DNA of 64,000 nt, taken from the NCBI GenBank assembly GCA_960531495.1, contig OY482852.1:34012117-34076116 (forward strand), written 5' to 3'. Shown here one piece after another: positions 1-11,082 of this stretch; within the stretch, counting starts at the first letter, position 1; each line of letters opens with the position of its first letter. This DNA comes from Zeus faber (lineage: Eukaryota > Chordata > Actinopteri > Zeiformes > Zeidae). The notes under the pieces are model-generated. The model ran no database searches. It was not told the DNA's origin and saw only the letters and a program-made list of their open reading frames with translations. Made by a program: the position numbers and the translations under genes.

Positions 1-1712
1 TTATTCATTCTTTTTTTCAATCTTTCTTACTTTCAATATTTCTTTCAATCTTTCTTTCATTCTTTTATTCCTTCTTTCATTATTTCTTTCAATCTTTCTT
101 TCATTATTTCGTTCAATCTTTTTTTCAATCTTTCAATCTTTCTTTTATTCTTTTTTTTAATCTTTCAATCTTTCTTACTTTCAATCTTTCTTCCTTTCAA
201 TATTTCTTTCAATCTTTTAATCTTTCTTTCATTCTTTCATTCCTTCCTTTAATCTTTCTTTCATTTTCTTTCAATCTTTCAATCGTTCTTTCAATCTTTC
301 TTTTATTCTTTCTTTCAATCTTTCATTTTTTCAATCTTTCTTTCAATCTTTCAATCTTTCTTTCAATCTTTCATTCTTTCTTTCAATCTTTCAATCGTTC
401 TTTCTTTCAATATTTCTTTCAATCTTTCTTTCATTCTTTCATTCCTTCTTTCAATCTTTCTTTCAATCTTTCTTTCATTCTTTTTTTCAATCTTTCTTAC
501 TTTCAATATTTCTTTCAATCTTTCTTTCATTATTTCTTTCAATCTTTTTTTCAATCTTTCAATCTTTCTTTTATTCTTTTTTTCAATCTTTCAATCTTTC
601 TTACTTTCAATCTTTCTTTCTTTCAATATTTCTTTCAATCTTTCAATCTTTCTTTTCATTCTTTCATTCCTTCCTCTAATCTTTCTTTCATTATTTATTT
701 CAATCTTTCTTTCAATCTTTCAATCTTTCTTTTATTCTTTTTTTCAATCTTTCTTTCAATCTTTCAATCTTTCAATCTTTCTATCAATCTTTCTTTCAAT
801 CTTTCTTTCAATCTTTCTTACTTTCAATCTTTCTTTCAGTCTTTCTTTCAATTTTTATTACTTTCAATCTTTCTTTCTTTCAATATTTCTTTGAATCTTT
901 AAATCTTTTTTTCATTCTTTCATTCTTTCTTTCAATCTTTCTTTCATTCTTTCTTTCAATCTTTCTTTCATTCTTTCTTTCAATTTATATGACTTTCAAT
1001 CTTTCTTTCTTTCAATCTTTCTTTCAATCTTTCTTTCATTCTTTCATTCTTTCATTCTTTCTTTCAATCTTTCTTTCAGTCTTTCAATCTTTGTTTAAAT
1101 TTTTCTTTCAATATTTCTTCAAATCTTTCTTTTTTTCAATCTTTCTTTCAATCTTTCTTTCATTCTTTTTTTCAATCTTTCTTACTTTCAATATTTCTTT
1201 CAATCTTTCTTTAATTCTTTCATTCCTTCTTTCATTATTTCTTTCAATCTTTCTTTCATTATTTCTTTCAATCGTTTTTTCAATCTTTCAATCTTTCTTA
1301 CTTTCAATCTTTCTTTCTTTCAATATTTCTTTCAATCTTACAATCTTTCTTTCATTCTTTCATTCCTTCCTTTAATCTTTCTTTCATTATTTATTCCAAT
1401 CTTTCTTTCAATCTTTCAATCTTTCTTTTATTCTTTTTTTCAATCTTTCTTTCAATCTTTCAATCTTTCAATCTTTCTTTAAATTTTTCTTTCAATATTT
1501 CTTTCAATCTTTCTTTTTTTCCATCTTTCTTTCAATCTTTCTTTCATTCTTTTTTTCAATCTTTCTTACTTTCAGTATTTCTTTCAATCTTTCTTTCATT
1601 CTTTCATTCCTTCTTCCATTATTTCTTTCAATCTTTCTTTCATTATTTCTTTCAATCTTTCTTTCAATCATTTAATCTTTCAATCTTTCTTTCATTCTTT
1701 CTTTCAATTTAT

Positions 1713-3500
1713 ATGACTTTCAATCTTTCTTTCTTTCAATCTTTCTTTCAATCTTTCTTTCATTCTTTCATTGTTTCATTCTTTCTTTCAATCTTTCTTT
1801 CAGTCTTTCAATCTTTGTTTAAATTTTTCTTTCAATATTTCTTTAAATCTTTCTTTTTTTCAATCTTTCTTTCAATCTTTTATTCATTCTTTTTTTCAAT
1901 CTTTCTTACTTTCAATATTTCTTTCAATCTTTCTTTCATTCTTTTATTCCTTCTTTCATTATTTCTTTCAATCTTTCTTTCATTATTTCGTTCAATCTTT
2001 TTTTCAATCTTTCAATCTTTCTTTTATTCTTTTTTTTAATCTTTCAATCTTTCTTACTTTCAATCTTTCTTCCTTTCAATATTTCTTTCAATCTTTTAAT
2101 CTTTCTTTCATTCTTTCATTCCTTCCTTTAATCTTTCTTTCATTCTTTCTTTCAATCTTTCAATCGTTCTTTCAATCTTTCTTTTATTCTTTCTTTCAAT
2201 CTTTCATTTTTTCAATCTTTCTTTCAATCTTTCAATCTTTCTTTCAATCTTTCATTCTTTCTTTCAATCTTTCAATCGTTCTTTCTTTCAATATTTCTTT
2301 CAATCTTTCTTTCATTCTTTCATTCCTTCTTTCAATCTTTCTTTCAATCTTTCTTTCATTCTTTTTTTCAATCTTTCTTACTTTCAATATTTCTTTCAAT
2401 CTTTCTTTCATTCTTTCATTCCTTCTTTCATTATTTCTTTCAATATTTCTTTCATTATTTCTTTCAATCTTTTTTTCAATCTTTCAATCTTTCTTACTTT
2501 CAATCTTTCTTTCTTTCAATATTTCTTTCAATCTTTCAATCTTTCTTTCATTCTTTCATTCCTTCCTTTAATCTTTCTTTCATTATTTATTTCAATCTTT
2601 CTTTCAATCTTTCAATCTTTCTTTTATTCTTTTTTTCAATCTTTCTTTCAATCTTTCAATCTTTCAATCTTTCTTTAAATTTTTCTTTCAATATTTCTTT
2701 CAATCTTTCTTTTTTTCCATCTTTCTTTCAATCTTTCTTTCATTCTTTTTTTCAATTATTCTTACTTTCAGTATTTCTTTCAATCTTTCTTTCATTCTTT
2801 CATTCCTTCTTCCATTATTTCTTTCAATCTTTCTTTCATTATTTCTTTCAATCTTTCTTTCAATCATTTAAGCTTTCAATCTTTCTTTCATTCTTTCTTT
2901 CAATTTATATGACTTTCAATCTTTCTTTCTTTCAATCTTTCTTTCAATCTTTCTTTCATTCTTTCATTGTTTCATTCTTTCTTTCAATCTTTCTTTCAGT
3001 CTTTCAATCTTTGTTTAAATTTTTCTTTCAATATTTCTTTAAATCTTTCTTTTTTTCAATCTTTCTTTCAATCTTTTATTCATTCTTTTTTTCAATCTTT
3101 CTTACTTTCAATATTTCTTTCAATCTTTCTTTCATTCTTTCATTCCTTCTTTCATTATTTCTTTCAATCTTTCTTTCATTATTTCGTTCAATCTTTTTTT
3201 CAATCTTTCAATCTTTCTTTTATTCTTTTTTTAATCTTTCAATCTTTCTTACTTTCAATCTTTCTTCCTTTCAATATTTCTTTCAATCTTTCAATCTTTC
3301 TTTCATTCTTTCATTCCTTCCTTTAATCTTTCTTTCATTCTTTCTTTCAATCTTTCAATCGTTCTTTCAATCTTTCTTTTATTCTTTCTTTCAATCTTTC
3401 ATTTTTTCAATCTTTCTTTCAATCTTTCAATCTTTCTTTCAATCTTTCATTCTTTCTTTCAATCTTTCAATCGTTCTTTCTTTCAATATTTCTTTCAATC
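1713..3500 (+). repeat. 1196-bp tandem duplication inside the TTTC/AATC array
   Basis: A block beginning atgactttcaatc at 1713 recurs at 2909. A second landmark, ttattcattcttttttt, is at 1880 and again at 3076, also 1196 bp apart, and once more at the first bases of the window. The two copies follow each other closely to about 3500, where the second diverges. 1196 is a multiple of four, so the tetranucleotide register is kept. Related copies of the 1713 landmark occur at 989, 4420 and 9619. The boundaries are approximate because every flank is made of the same units. Confidence 0.8.
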
Positions 3501-6500
3501 TTTCAATCTTTCTGTCATTCTTTCATTCCTTCTTTCAATCTTTCTTTCATTATTTATTTCAATCTTTCTTTCATTCTTTCAATCTTTCTTTTATTCTTTT
3601 TTTCAATCTTTCTTTCAATCCTTCAATCTTTCAATCTTTCTATCAATCTTTCTTTCAATCTTTCTTTCAATCTTTCTTACTTTCAATCTTTCTTTCATTC
3701 TTTCTTTCAATCTATCTTTCATTCTTTCTTTCAATCTTTCTTTCTTTCAATCTTTCTTTCAATCGTTCAATCTTTCTTTCATTCTTTCTTTCAATTTATA
3801 TGACTTTCAATCTTTCTTTCTTTCAATCTTTCTTTCGATCTTTCTTTCATTCTTTCATTCTTTCTTTCAATCTTTCTTTCAGTCTTTCAATCTTTGTTTA
3901 AATTTTTCTTTCAATATTTCTTTAAATCTTTCTTTTTTTCAATCTTTCTTTCAATCTTTCTTTCATTCTTTTTTTCAATCTTTCTTACTTTCAATATTTC
4001 TTTCAATCTTTCTTTCATTCTTTCATTCCTTCTTTCATTATTTCTTTCAATCTTTCTTTCATTATTTCTTTCAATCTTTTTTTCAATCTTTCAATCCTTC
4101 TTTTATTCTTTTTTTCAATCTTTCTTTCAATCTTTCAATCATTCAATCTTTCTATCAATCTTTCTTTCAATCTTTCTTTCAATCTTTCTTACTTTCAATC
4201 TTTCTTTCATTCTTTCTTTAAATTTTTATTACTTTCAATCTTTCTTTCTTTCAATATTTCTTTCAATCTTTAAATCTTTTTTTCATTCTTTCATTCTTTC
4301 TTTCAATCTTTCTTTCATTCTTTCTTTCAATCTGTCTTTCATTCTTTCTTTCAATCTTTCTTTCTTTCAATCTTTCTTTCAATCGTTCAATCTTTCTTTC
4401 ATTCTTTCTTTCAATTTATATGACTTTCAATCTTTCTTTCTTTCAATCTTTCTTTCAATCTTTCTTTCATTCTTTCATTCTTTCATTCTTTCTTTCAATC
4501 TTTCTTTCAGTCTTTCAATCTTTGTTTAAATTTTTCTTTCAATATTTCTTTAAATCTTTCTTTTTTTCAATCTTTCTTTCAATCTTTCTTTCATTCTTTT
4601 TTCAATCTTTCTTACTTTCAATATTTCTTTCAATCTTTCTTTCATTCTTTCATTCCTTCTTTCATTATTTCTTTCAATCTTTCTTTCATTATTTAGTTCA
4701 ATCTTTTTTTCAATCTTTCAATCTTTCTTTTATTCTTTTTTTTAATCTTTCAATCTTTCTTACTTTCAATCTTTCTTTCTTTCAATATTTCTTACAATCT
4801 TTCAATCTTTCTTTCATTCTTTCATTCCTTTCTTTAATCTTTCTTTCATTATTTATTTCAATCTTTCTTTCAATCTTTCAATCTTTCTTTTATTCTTTTT
4901 TTCAATCTTTCTTCAATCTTTCAATCTTTCAATCTTTCTATCAATCTTTCTTTCAATCTTTCTTTCAATCTTTCTTACTTTCAATCTTTCTTTCTTTCAA
5001 TATTTCTTTCAATCTTTAAATCTTTCTTACATGTTTTCTTTCTATTTAAATGACTTTCAATCTTTCTTTCTTTCAATCTTTCTTTCAATCTTTCTTTCAT
5101 TCTTTAAATCTTTTTTTCATTCTTTCATTCTTTCTTTCAATCTTTCTTTCATTCTTTCTTTCAATCTTTCTTTCATTCTTTCTTTCAATTTATATGACTT
5201 TCAATCTTTCTTTCTTTCAATCTTTCTTTCAATCTTTTTTTCATTCTTTCATTCTTTCATTCTTTCTTTCAATCTTTCTTTCAGTCTTTCAATCTTTGTT
5301 TAAATCTTTCTTTCAATCTTTCTTTCAATCGTTCTTTCTTTCTTTAAGTCTTTCTTTTAATCTTTCAATTTTTCAATCTTTCTTTCATTCTTTCTTTTAA
5401 TCTTTCAATCTTTCTTTCATTGAATCTTTCAATCTTTCTTTCTTTTTTCAATCTTTCTTGCAATCTTTCTTTCAGTCTTTCAATATTTCTTTCAAACTTT
5501 CAATCTTTCTTTCAATTTTTCTTTCAATCTTTCACTCTTTCTTTCATTCTTTCTTTCAATCTTTCAATCTTTCAATCTTTCAATCTTTCTTTCATTCTTT
5601 CTTTCAATCTTTCAATATTTCTTTCAATCTTTCTTTCTTTTTTCATTCTTTCTTTCAATCTTTCAATCTTTCAATCTTTCTTTCAATCTTTCTTTCTTTC
5701 AATCTTTCTTTCAATCTTTCTTTCAATCTTTCTTTCAATCTTTCTTTCATTCTTTCCTTCAGTCTTTCAATCTTTCTTTCAATCTTTCTTTTTTTCAATC
5801 TTTCTTTCAATCTTTCTTTCATTCTTTCTTTCAATCTTTCTTTCAATCTTTCAATCTTTCTTTCAATATTTCTTTCAATCTTTCTTACTTTCAATCTTTC
5901 TTTCTTTAAATCTTTCTTTCAAACTTTCAATCATTATTTCAATCTTTCAATCTTTCAATCTTTCTTTCAATCTTTCAATCTTTCTTTCAAAATTTCTTTC
6001 AATCTTTCTTTATTTAAATGTTTCTTTCAATCTTTCTTTCAAACATTCAATCTTTCTTTCAATCTTTCAATCTTTCAATCTTTCTTTCAATCTTTCTTTC
6101 AATCTTTCAATCTGTCTCTCATTCTATCTTTCAATATTAGAATCTTTCAATCTTTCTTTCATTCTTTCTTTCAATCTTTCAATCTTTCTTTCATTCTTTC
6201 TTTCAATCTTTCTTACTTTCAATTTTTCTATCTTTCAATATTTCTTTCAATCTTTCAATCTTTCTTTCAAAATTTCTTTCAATCTTTCTTTCTTTAAATC
6301 TTTCTTTCAATCTTTCTTTCAAACATTCAATCTTTCTTTCAATCTTTCAAACGTTCAATCTTTCTTTCAATCTTTCTTTCAATCTTTCAATCTTTCTCTC
6401 ATTCTATCTTTCAATATTAGAATCTTTCAATCTTTCTTTCATTCTTTCTTTCAATCTTTCAATCTTTCTTTCATTCTTTCTTTCAATCTTTCTTACTTTC

Positions 6501-6889
6501 AATTTTTCTATCTTTCAATATTTCTTCCAATCTTTCAATCTTTCTTTTGTTATTTCTTTCAATCTTTCTTTCTATAAATCTTTCTTTCATCTATCTTTCA
6601 ATCTTTCTTTCATTCTTTCTTTCAGTCTTTCAATCTTTTTTTCAATCTATCTTTCAATCTTTCTTTCATTCTTTCTTTCAATCTTTCAATCTTGCTTTCA
6701 TTCTTTCTTACTTTCAATTTTTCTATCTTTCAATATTTCTTCCAATCGTTCAATCTTTCTTTCATTATTTCTTTCAATCTTTCTTTCTTTCAATCTTTCT
6801 TTCCAACTTTCTTTCAATCTTTCTTTCATTCTTTCTTTCATTCTTTCTTTCAGTCTTTCAATCTTTTTTTCAATCTTTCTTTCATTATT

Positions 6890-8510
6890 TCTTTCAATCT
6901 TTCTGTCCGTCATTCTTTCTTTCAGTCTTTCTTTCAATCATTCAATCATTCAATCTTTCTTACTTTCAATCTTTCTTTCAATCTTTCTTTCATTCTTTAA
7001 TTCAATCTTTGTTTCTTTCAGTCTTTCAATCTTTCTTTAAATCTTTCTTTCAATCTTTCTTTCAATCTTTCAATCTTTCTTTCATTCTTTCTTTCAATAT
7101 TTCAATCTTTCAATCTTTCTTTCATTCTTTCTTTAAATCTTTCAATCTTTCTTTCATTCTTTCTTTCAATCTATCTTACTTTCAATCTATCTTTCTTTCA
7201 ATATTTCTTCCAATCGTTCAATCTTTCTTTCATTCTTTCTTTCAATCTTTCTTTTGTTATTACTTTCAATCTTTCTTTCAATATTTCTTTCAATCTTTCT
7301 TTCTTTAAATCTTTCTTTCAATCTTTCTTTCAAACTTTCAATCATTATTTCAATCTTTCATTCTTTCCATTTTTCTTGCAATCTTTCTTTCAATTGTTTA
7401 ATCTTTCAATGTTTCTTTCATTCTTTCTTTCAGTCATTCAATCTTTTTCTCAATCTTTCTTTCATTCTTTCTTTCAATCTTTCTGTCCGTCATTCTTTCT
7501 TTCAGTCTTTCTTTCAATCATTCAATCATTCAATCTTTCTTTCTTTCAATCTTTCTTTCAATATTTCTTTCATTCTTTATTTCAATCTTTGTTTCTTTCA
7601 GTCTTTCAATCTTTCTTTAAATCTTTCTTTCAATCTTTCTTTCAATCTTTCAATCTTTCTTTCATTCTTTCTTTCAATATTTCAATCTTTCAATCTTTCT
7701 TTCATTCTTTCTTTTAATCTTTCATTCTTTCTTTCATTCTTTCTTTCAATCTATCTTACTTTCAATCTATCTTTCTTTCAATATTTCTTCCAATCGTTCA
7801 ATCTTTCTTTCATTCTTTCTTTCAATCTTTCTTTTGTTATTTCTTTCAATCTTTCTTTCAATATTTCTTTCAATCTTTCTTTCTTTAAATCTTTCTTTCA
7901 ATCTTTCTTTCAAACTTTCAATCATTATTTCAATCTTTCATTCTTTCCATTTTTCTTGCAATCTTTCTTTCAATTGTTTAATCTTTCAATGTTTCTTTCA
8001 TTCTTTCTTTCAGTCATTCAATCTTTTTCTCAATCTTTCTTTCATTCTTTCTTTCAATCTTTCTGTCCGTCATTCTTTCTTTCAGTCTTTCTTTCAATCA
8101 TTCAATCATTCAATCTTTCTTTCTTTCAATCTTTCTTTCAATATTTCTTTCATTCTTTATTTCAATCTTTGTTTCTTTCAGTCTTTCAATCTTTCTTTAA
8201 ATCTTTCTTTCAATCTTTCTTTCAATCTTTCAATCTTTCTTTCATTCTTTCTTTCAATATTTCAATCTTTCAATCTTTCTTTCATTCTTTCTTTTAATCT
8301 TTCATTCTTTCTTTCATTCTTTCTTTCAATCTATCTTACTTTCAATCTATCTTTCTTTCAATATTTCTTCCAATCGTTCAATCTTTCTTTCATTCTTTCT
8401 TTCAATCTTTCTTTTGTTATTTCTTTCAATCTTTCTTTCAATATTTCTTTCAATCTTTCTTTCTTTAAATCTTTCTTTCAATCTTTCTTTCAAACTTTCA
8501 ATCTTTATTT
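6890..8510 (+). repeat. 580-bp unit in about 2.8 tandem copies
   Basis: Landmarks repeat at exact 580-bp steps. The ctgtccgtcattc variant occurs near 6903, 7483 and 8063, and the tttgttatt variant near 7254, 7834 and 8414. The second and third copies are almost identical over hundreds of bases, including rare variants such as ttgcaatc and ttccatttttc. The block therefore expanded by duplication of a 580-bp segment (145 tetramers), not by slippage of single tetramers. The first copy differs slightly, with ttactttc replacing ttctttc. Confidence 0.88.
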
Positions 8511-10683
8511 CAATCTTTCAATCTTTCAATCTTTCTTTCAATCGTTCTTTAGATCTTTCAATCTTTCTTTCATTCTTTCTTTCAATCTATAAATCTTTCA
8601 ATCTTTCTTTAATTCTTTTATTCATTCTTTCTTTCAGTCTTTCTATCTTTCTTTAAATCTTTCTTTCAATCTTTCTTTCAATCTTTCAATCTTTCAATTT
8701 TTCTTTCATTCTTTCTTTCAATCTTTATTACTTTCAATCTTTCTTTCAATCTTTCAATCTTTCATTCTCTCTTTCTTTCAATATTTCTTTCAATCTTTCA
8801 ATCTTTCTTTCAATCGTTCTTTCATTCTTTCTTTCAATTTTTCATTCTTTCTTTCAATCTTTCAATCTTTCAATCTTTCTTTCAATATTTCTTTCAAACT
8901 TTCTTTCTTTAAATCTTTCTTTCAATCTTTCTTTCAATCTTTCAATCTTTCAATCGATTTTTCAATCTTTCATTCAATCTTTCAATCTCTCTTTCATTCT
9001 TTCTTTCAATCTTTCAATCTTTCTTTCAATGTTTCTTTCAATCTTTCATTCTTTCTTTCAATCTTTCAATCGTTCTTTCAATCTTTCTTTTATTCTTTCT
9101 TTCAATCTTTCATTTTTTCAATCTTTCTTTCAATCTTTCAATCTTTCTTTCAATCTTTCATTCTTTCTTTCAATCTTTCAATCGTTCTTTCTTTCAATAT
9201 TTCTTTCAATCTTTCAATCTTTCTTTCATTCTTTCATTCCTTCTTTCAATCTTTCTTTCATTATTTATTTCAATCTTTCTTTCATTCTTTCAATCTTACT
9301 TTTATTCTTTTTTTTAATCTTTCTTTCAATCTTTCAATCTTTCAATCTTTCTATCAATCTTTCTTTCAATCTTTCTTTCAATCTTTCTTACTTTCAATCT
9401 TTCTTTCATTCTTTCTTTAAATTTTTATTACTTTCAATCTTTCTTTCTTTCAATATTTCTTTCAATCTTTAAATCTTTTTTTCATTCTTTCATTCTTTCT
9501 TTCAATCTTTCTTTCATTCTTTCTTTCAATCTGTCTTTCATTCTTTCTTTCAATCTTTCTTTCTTTCAATCTTTCTTTCAATCGTTCGATCTTTCTTTCA
9601 TTCTTTCTTTCAATTTATATGACTTTCAATCTTTCTTTCTTTCAATCTTTCTTACAATCTTTCTTTCATTCTTTCATTCTTTCATTCTTTCTTTCAATCT
9701 TTCTTTCAGTCTTTCAATCTTTGTTAAAATTTTTCTTTCAATATTTCTTTAAATCTTTCTTTTTTTCAATCTTTCTTTCAATCTTTCTTTCATTCTTTTT
9801 TTCAATCTTTCTTACTTTCAATATTTCTTTCAATCTTTCTTTCATTCTTTCATTCCTTCTTTCATTATTTCTTTCAATCTTTCTTTCATTATTTCTTTCA
9901 ATCTTTCTTTCATTATTTCTTTCAATCTTTTTGTTCAATCTTTCAATCTTTCTTTTATTCTTTTTTTCAATCTTTCAATCTTTCTTACTTTCAATCTTTC
10001 TTTCAATCTTTCAATCTTTCTTTCATTCTTTCTTTCAATATTTCAATCTTTCAATATTTCTTTCATTCTTTCTTGCAATCTTTCAATCTTTCTTTCATTC
10101 TTTCTTTCAATTTTTCTTACTTTCAATCTTTCTTTCAATCTGCCTTTCATTCTTTCTTTCAGTCTTTCAATCTTTCTTTCATTCTTTCTTTCAATCTTTC
10201 TTTTGTTATTTCTTTCAATCTTTCTTTCTTTCCATCTTTCTTTCAATCTTTCTTTTATTCTTTCTTTCAATCTTTATTTTTTCAATCTTTCTTGCAATCT
10301 TTCTTTCAATTGTTTAATCTTTCAATCTTTCTTTCATTCTTTCTTTCAATCTTTCTTTCAATCTTTCTGTCGGTCAATCTTTCTTTCAGTCTTTCTTTCA
10401 ATCATTCAATCTTTCAATCTTTCCTTCAATATTTCTTTCTTTCAATCTTTCTTTCAATCGTTCTTTCATTCTTTTCTTCAGTCGTTCAATCTTTCTTTCA
10501 ATCTTTCTTTTTTTCAATCTTTCTTTCAATCTTTCTTTCATCCTTTCTTTCAATCTTTCGTTCAATATTTCTTTCAATCTTTCTTACTTTCAATCTTTCT
10601 TTGTTTAAATCTTTCTTTCAATCTTTCTTTCATCCTTTCTTTCAATCTTTCGTTCAATATTTCTTTCAATCTTTCTTACTTTC

Positions 10684-10688
10684 AATCT
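10684..10688 (+). repeat. Left target-site duplication of the L2 LINE (aatct)
   Basis: The array text ends ttactttcaatct directly before the element, and aatct recurs at its other end. Paralogous uninterrupted array at 17116-17140 shows the joined target ttactttcaatctttctttg. Because the sequence is repetitive, a 5-bp match could be partly fortuitous. Confidence 0.55.
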
Positions 10689-11082
10689 GAGTCGAGCTAA
10701 CTCTGAGTCGAGCTCTAGTGCTGAGGTTGCTGTGTAGTGTATCACTGCTCGTATTGTAGTATTGCAACTTGGACTACTGGATTGACTCTGTACATTTCAC
10801 TGCTATTTGCTGATCTGCCAACAAGCTTGTGTTCCAGACACACCCCCTATTCAGGTAAGTCCTCTCCAATGTGGGCGTGCTCTTAGCCAGGTGCAACCCT
10901 AATCACACGAGCAGCTGTATTCTATCACCTATTTATGGTCCTGCCCTTCAAGCGTTGGCCCATTTGTAGTCGCTCTCGTGTGAAGACGCTCTGTGTAAAG
11001 ACGCACGTCTACCTCTGCACGTCAACCGAAGCAAGGACACCGAACAAGGCAAACCTGCCTTCTTTCTCTCACTCCATACAAA
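10689..11082 (+). other. 5' region of the L2 LINE with a consensus splice donor
   Basis: About 390 bases precede the recognisable endonuclease. They contain a short internal repeat at the very start and a perfect vertebrate splice donor (CAG followed by GTAAGT) near 10854-10862. An ATG at 10935 opens a 75-codon frame to 11162 that overlaps the endonuclease frame. It resembles nothing I know and is probably chance. The endonuclease frame itself is open from 10999 but has no ATG before the conserved domain, so the natural start of translation in this copy is not evident. Confidence 0.5.

Larger units (their letters stand above)
1..10688 (+). repeat. TTTC/AATC quasi-tetranucleotide satellite, first segment
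   Basis: The stretch is almost wholly made of four-base units of the form NNTC. The commonest are TTTC, AATC and ATTC, with rarer AGTC, AAAC, TTAC and CGTT-type variants. AATC units are nearly always separated by one or two TTTC units, so the array reads as a mix of 8-mers and 12-mers. Rare variants such as ttactttc, gtttaaatc, tttgttatt and ctgtccgtcattc act as landmarks and recur at fixed offsets, showing that longer blocks were duplicated (1196 bp and 580 bp here). The plus strand is pyrimidine-rich, with A as the main purine and G rare. No unique sequence or gene is seen. The left end is cut by the window. It probably arose by expansion of a (CTTT)n microsatellite that gained A substitutions; this is inference. 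Confidence 0.95.
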
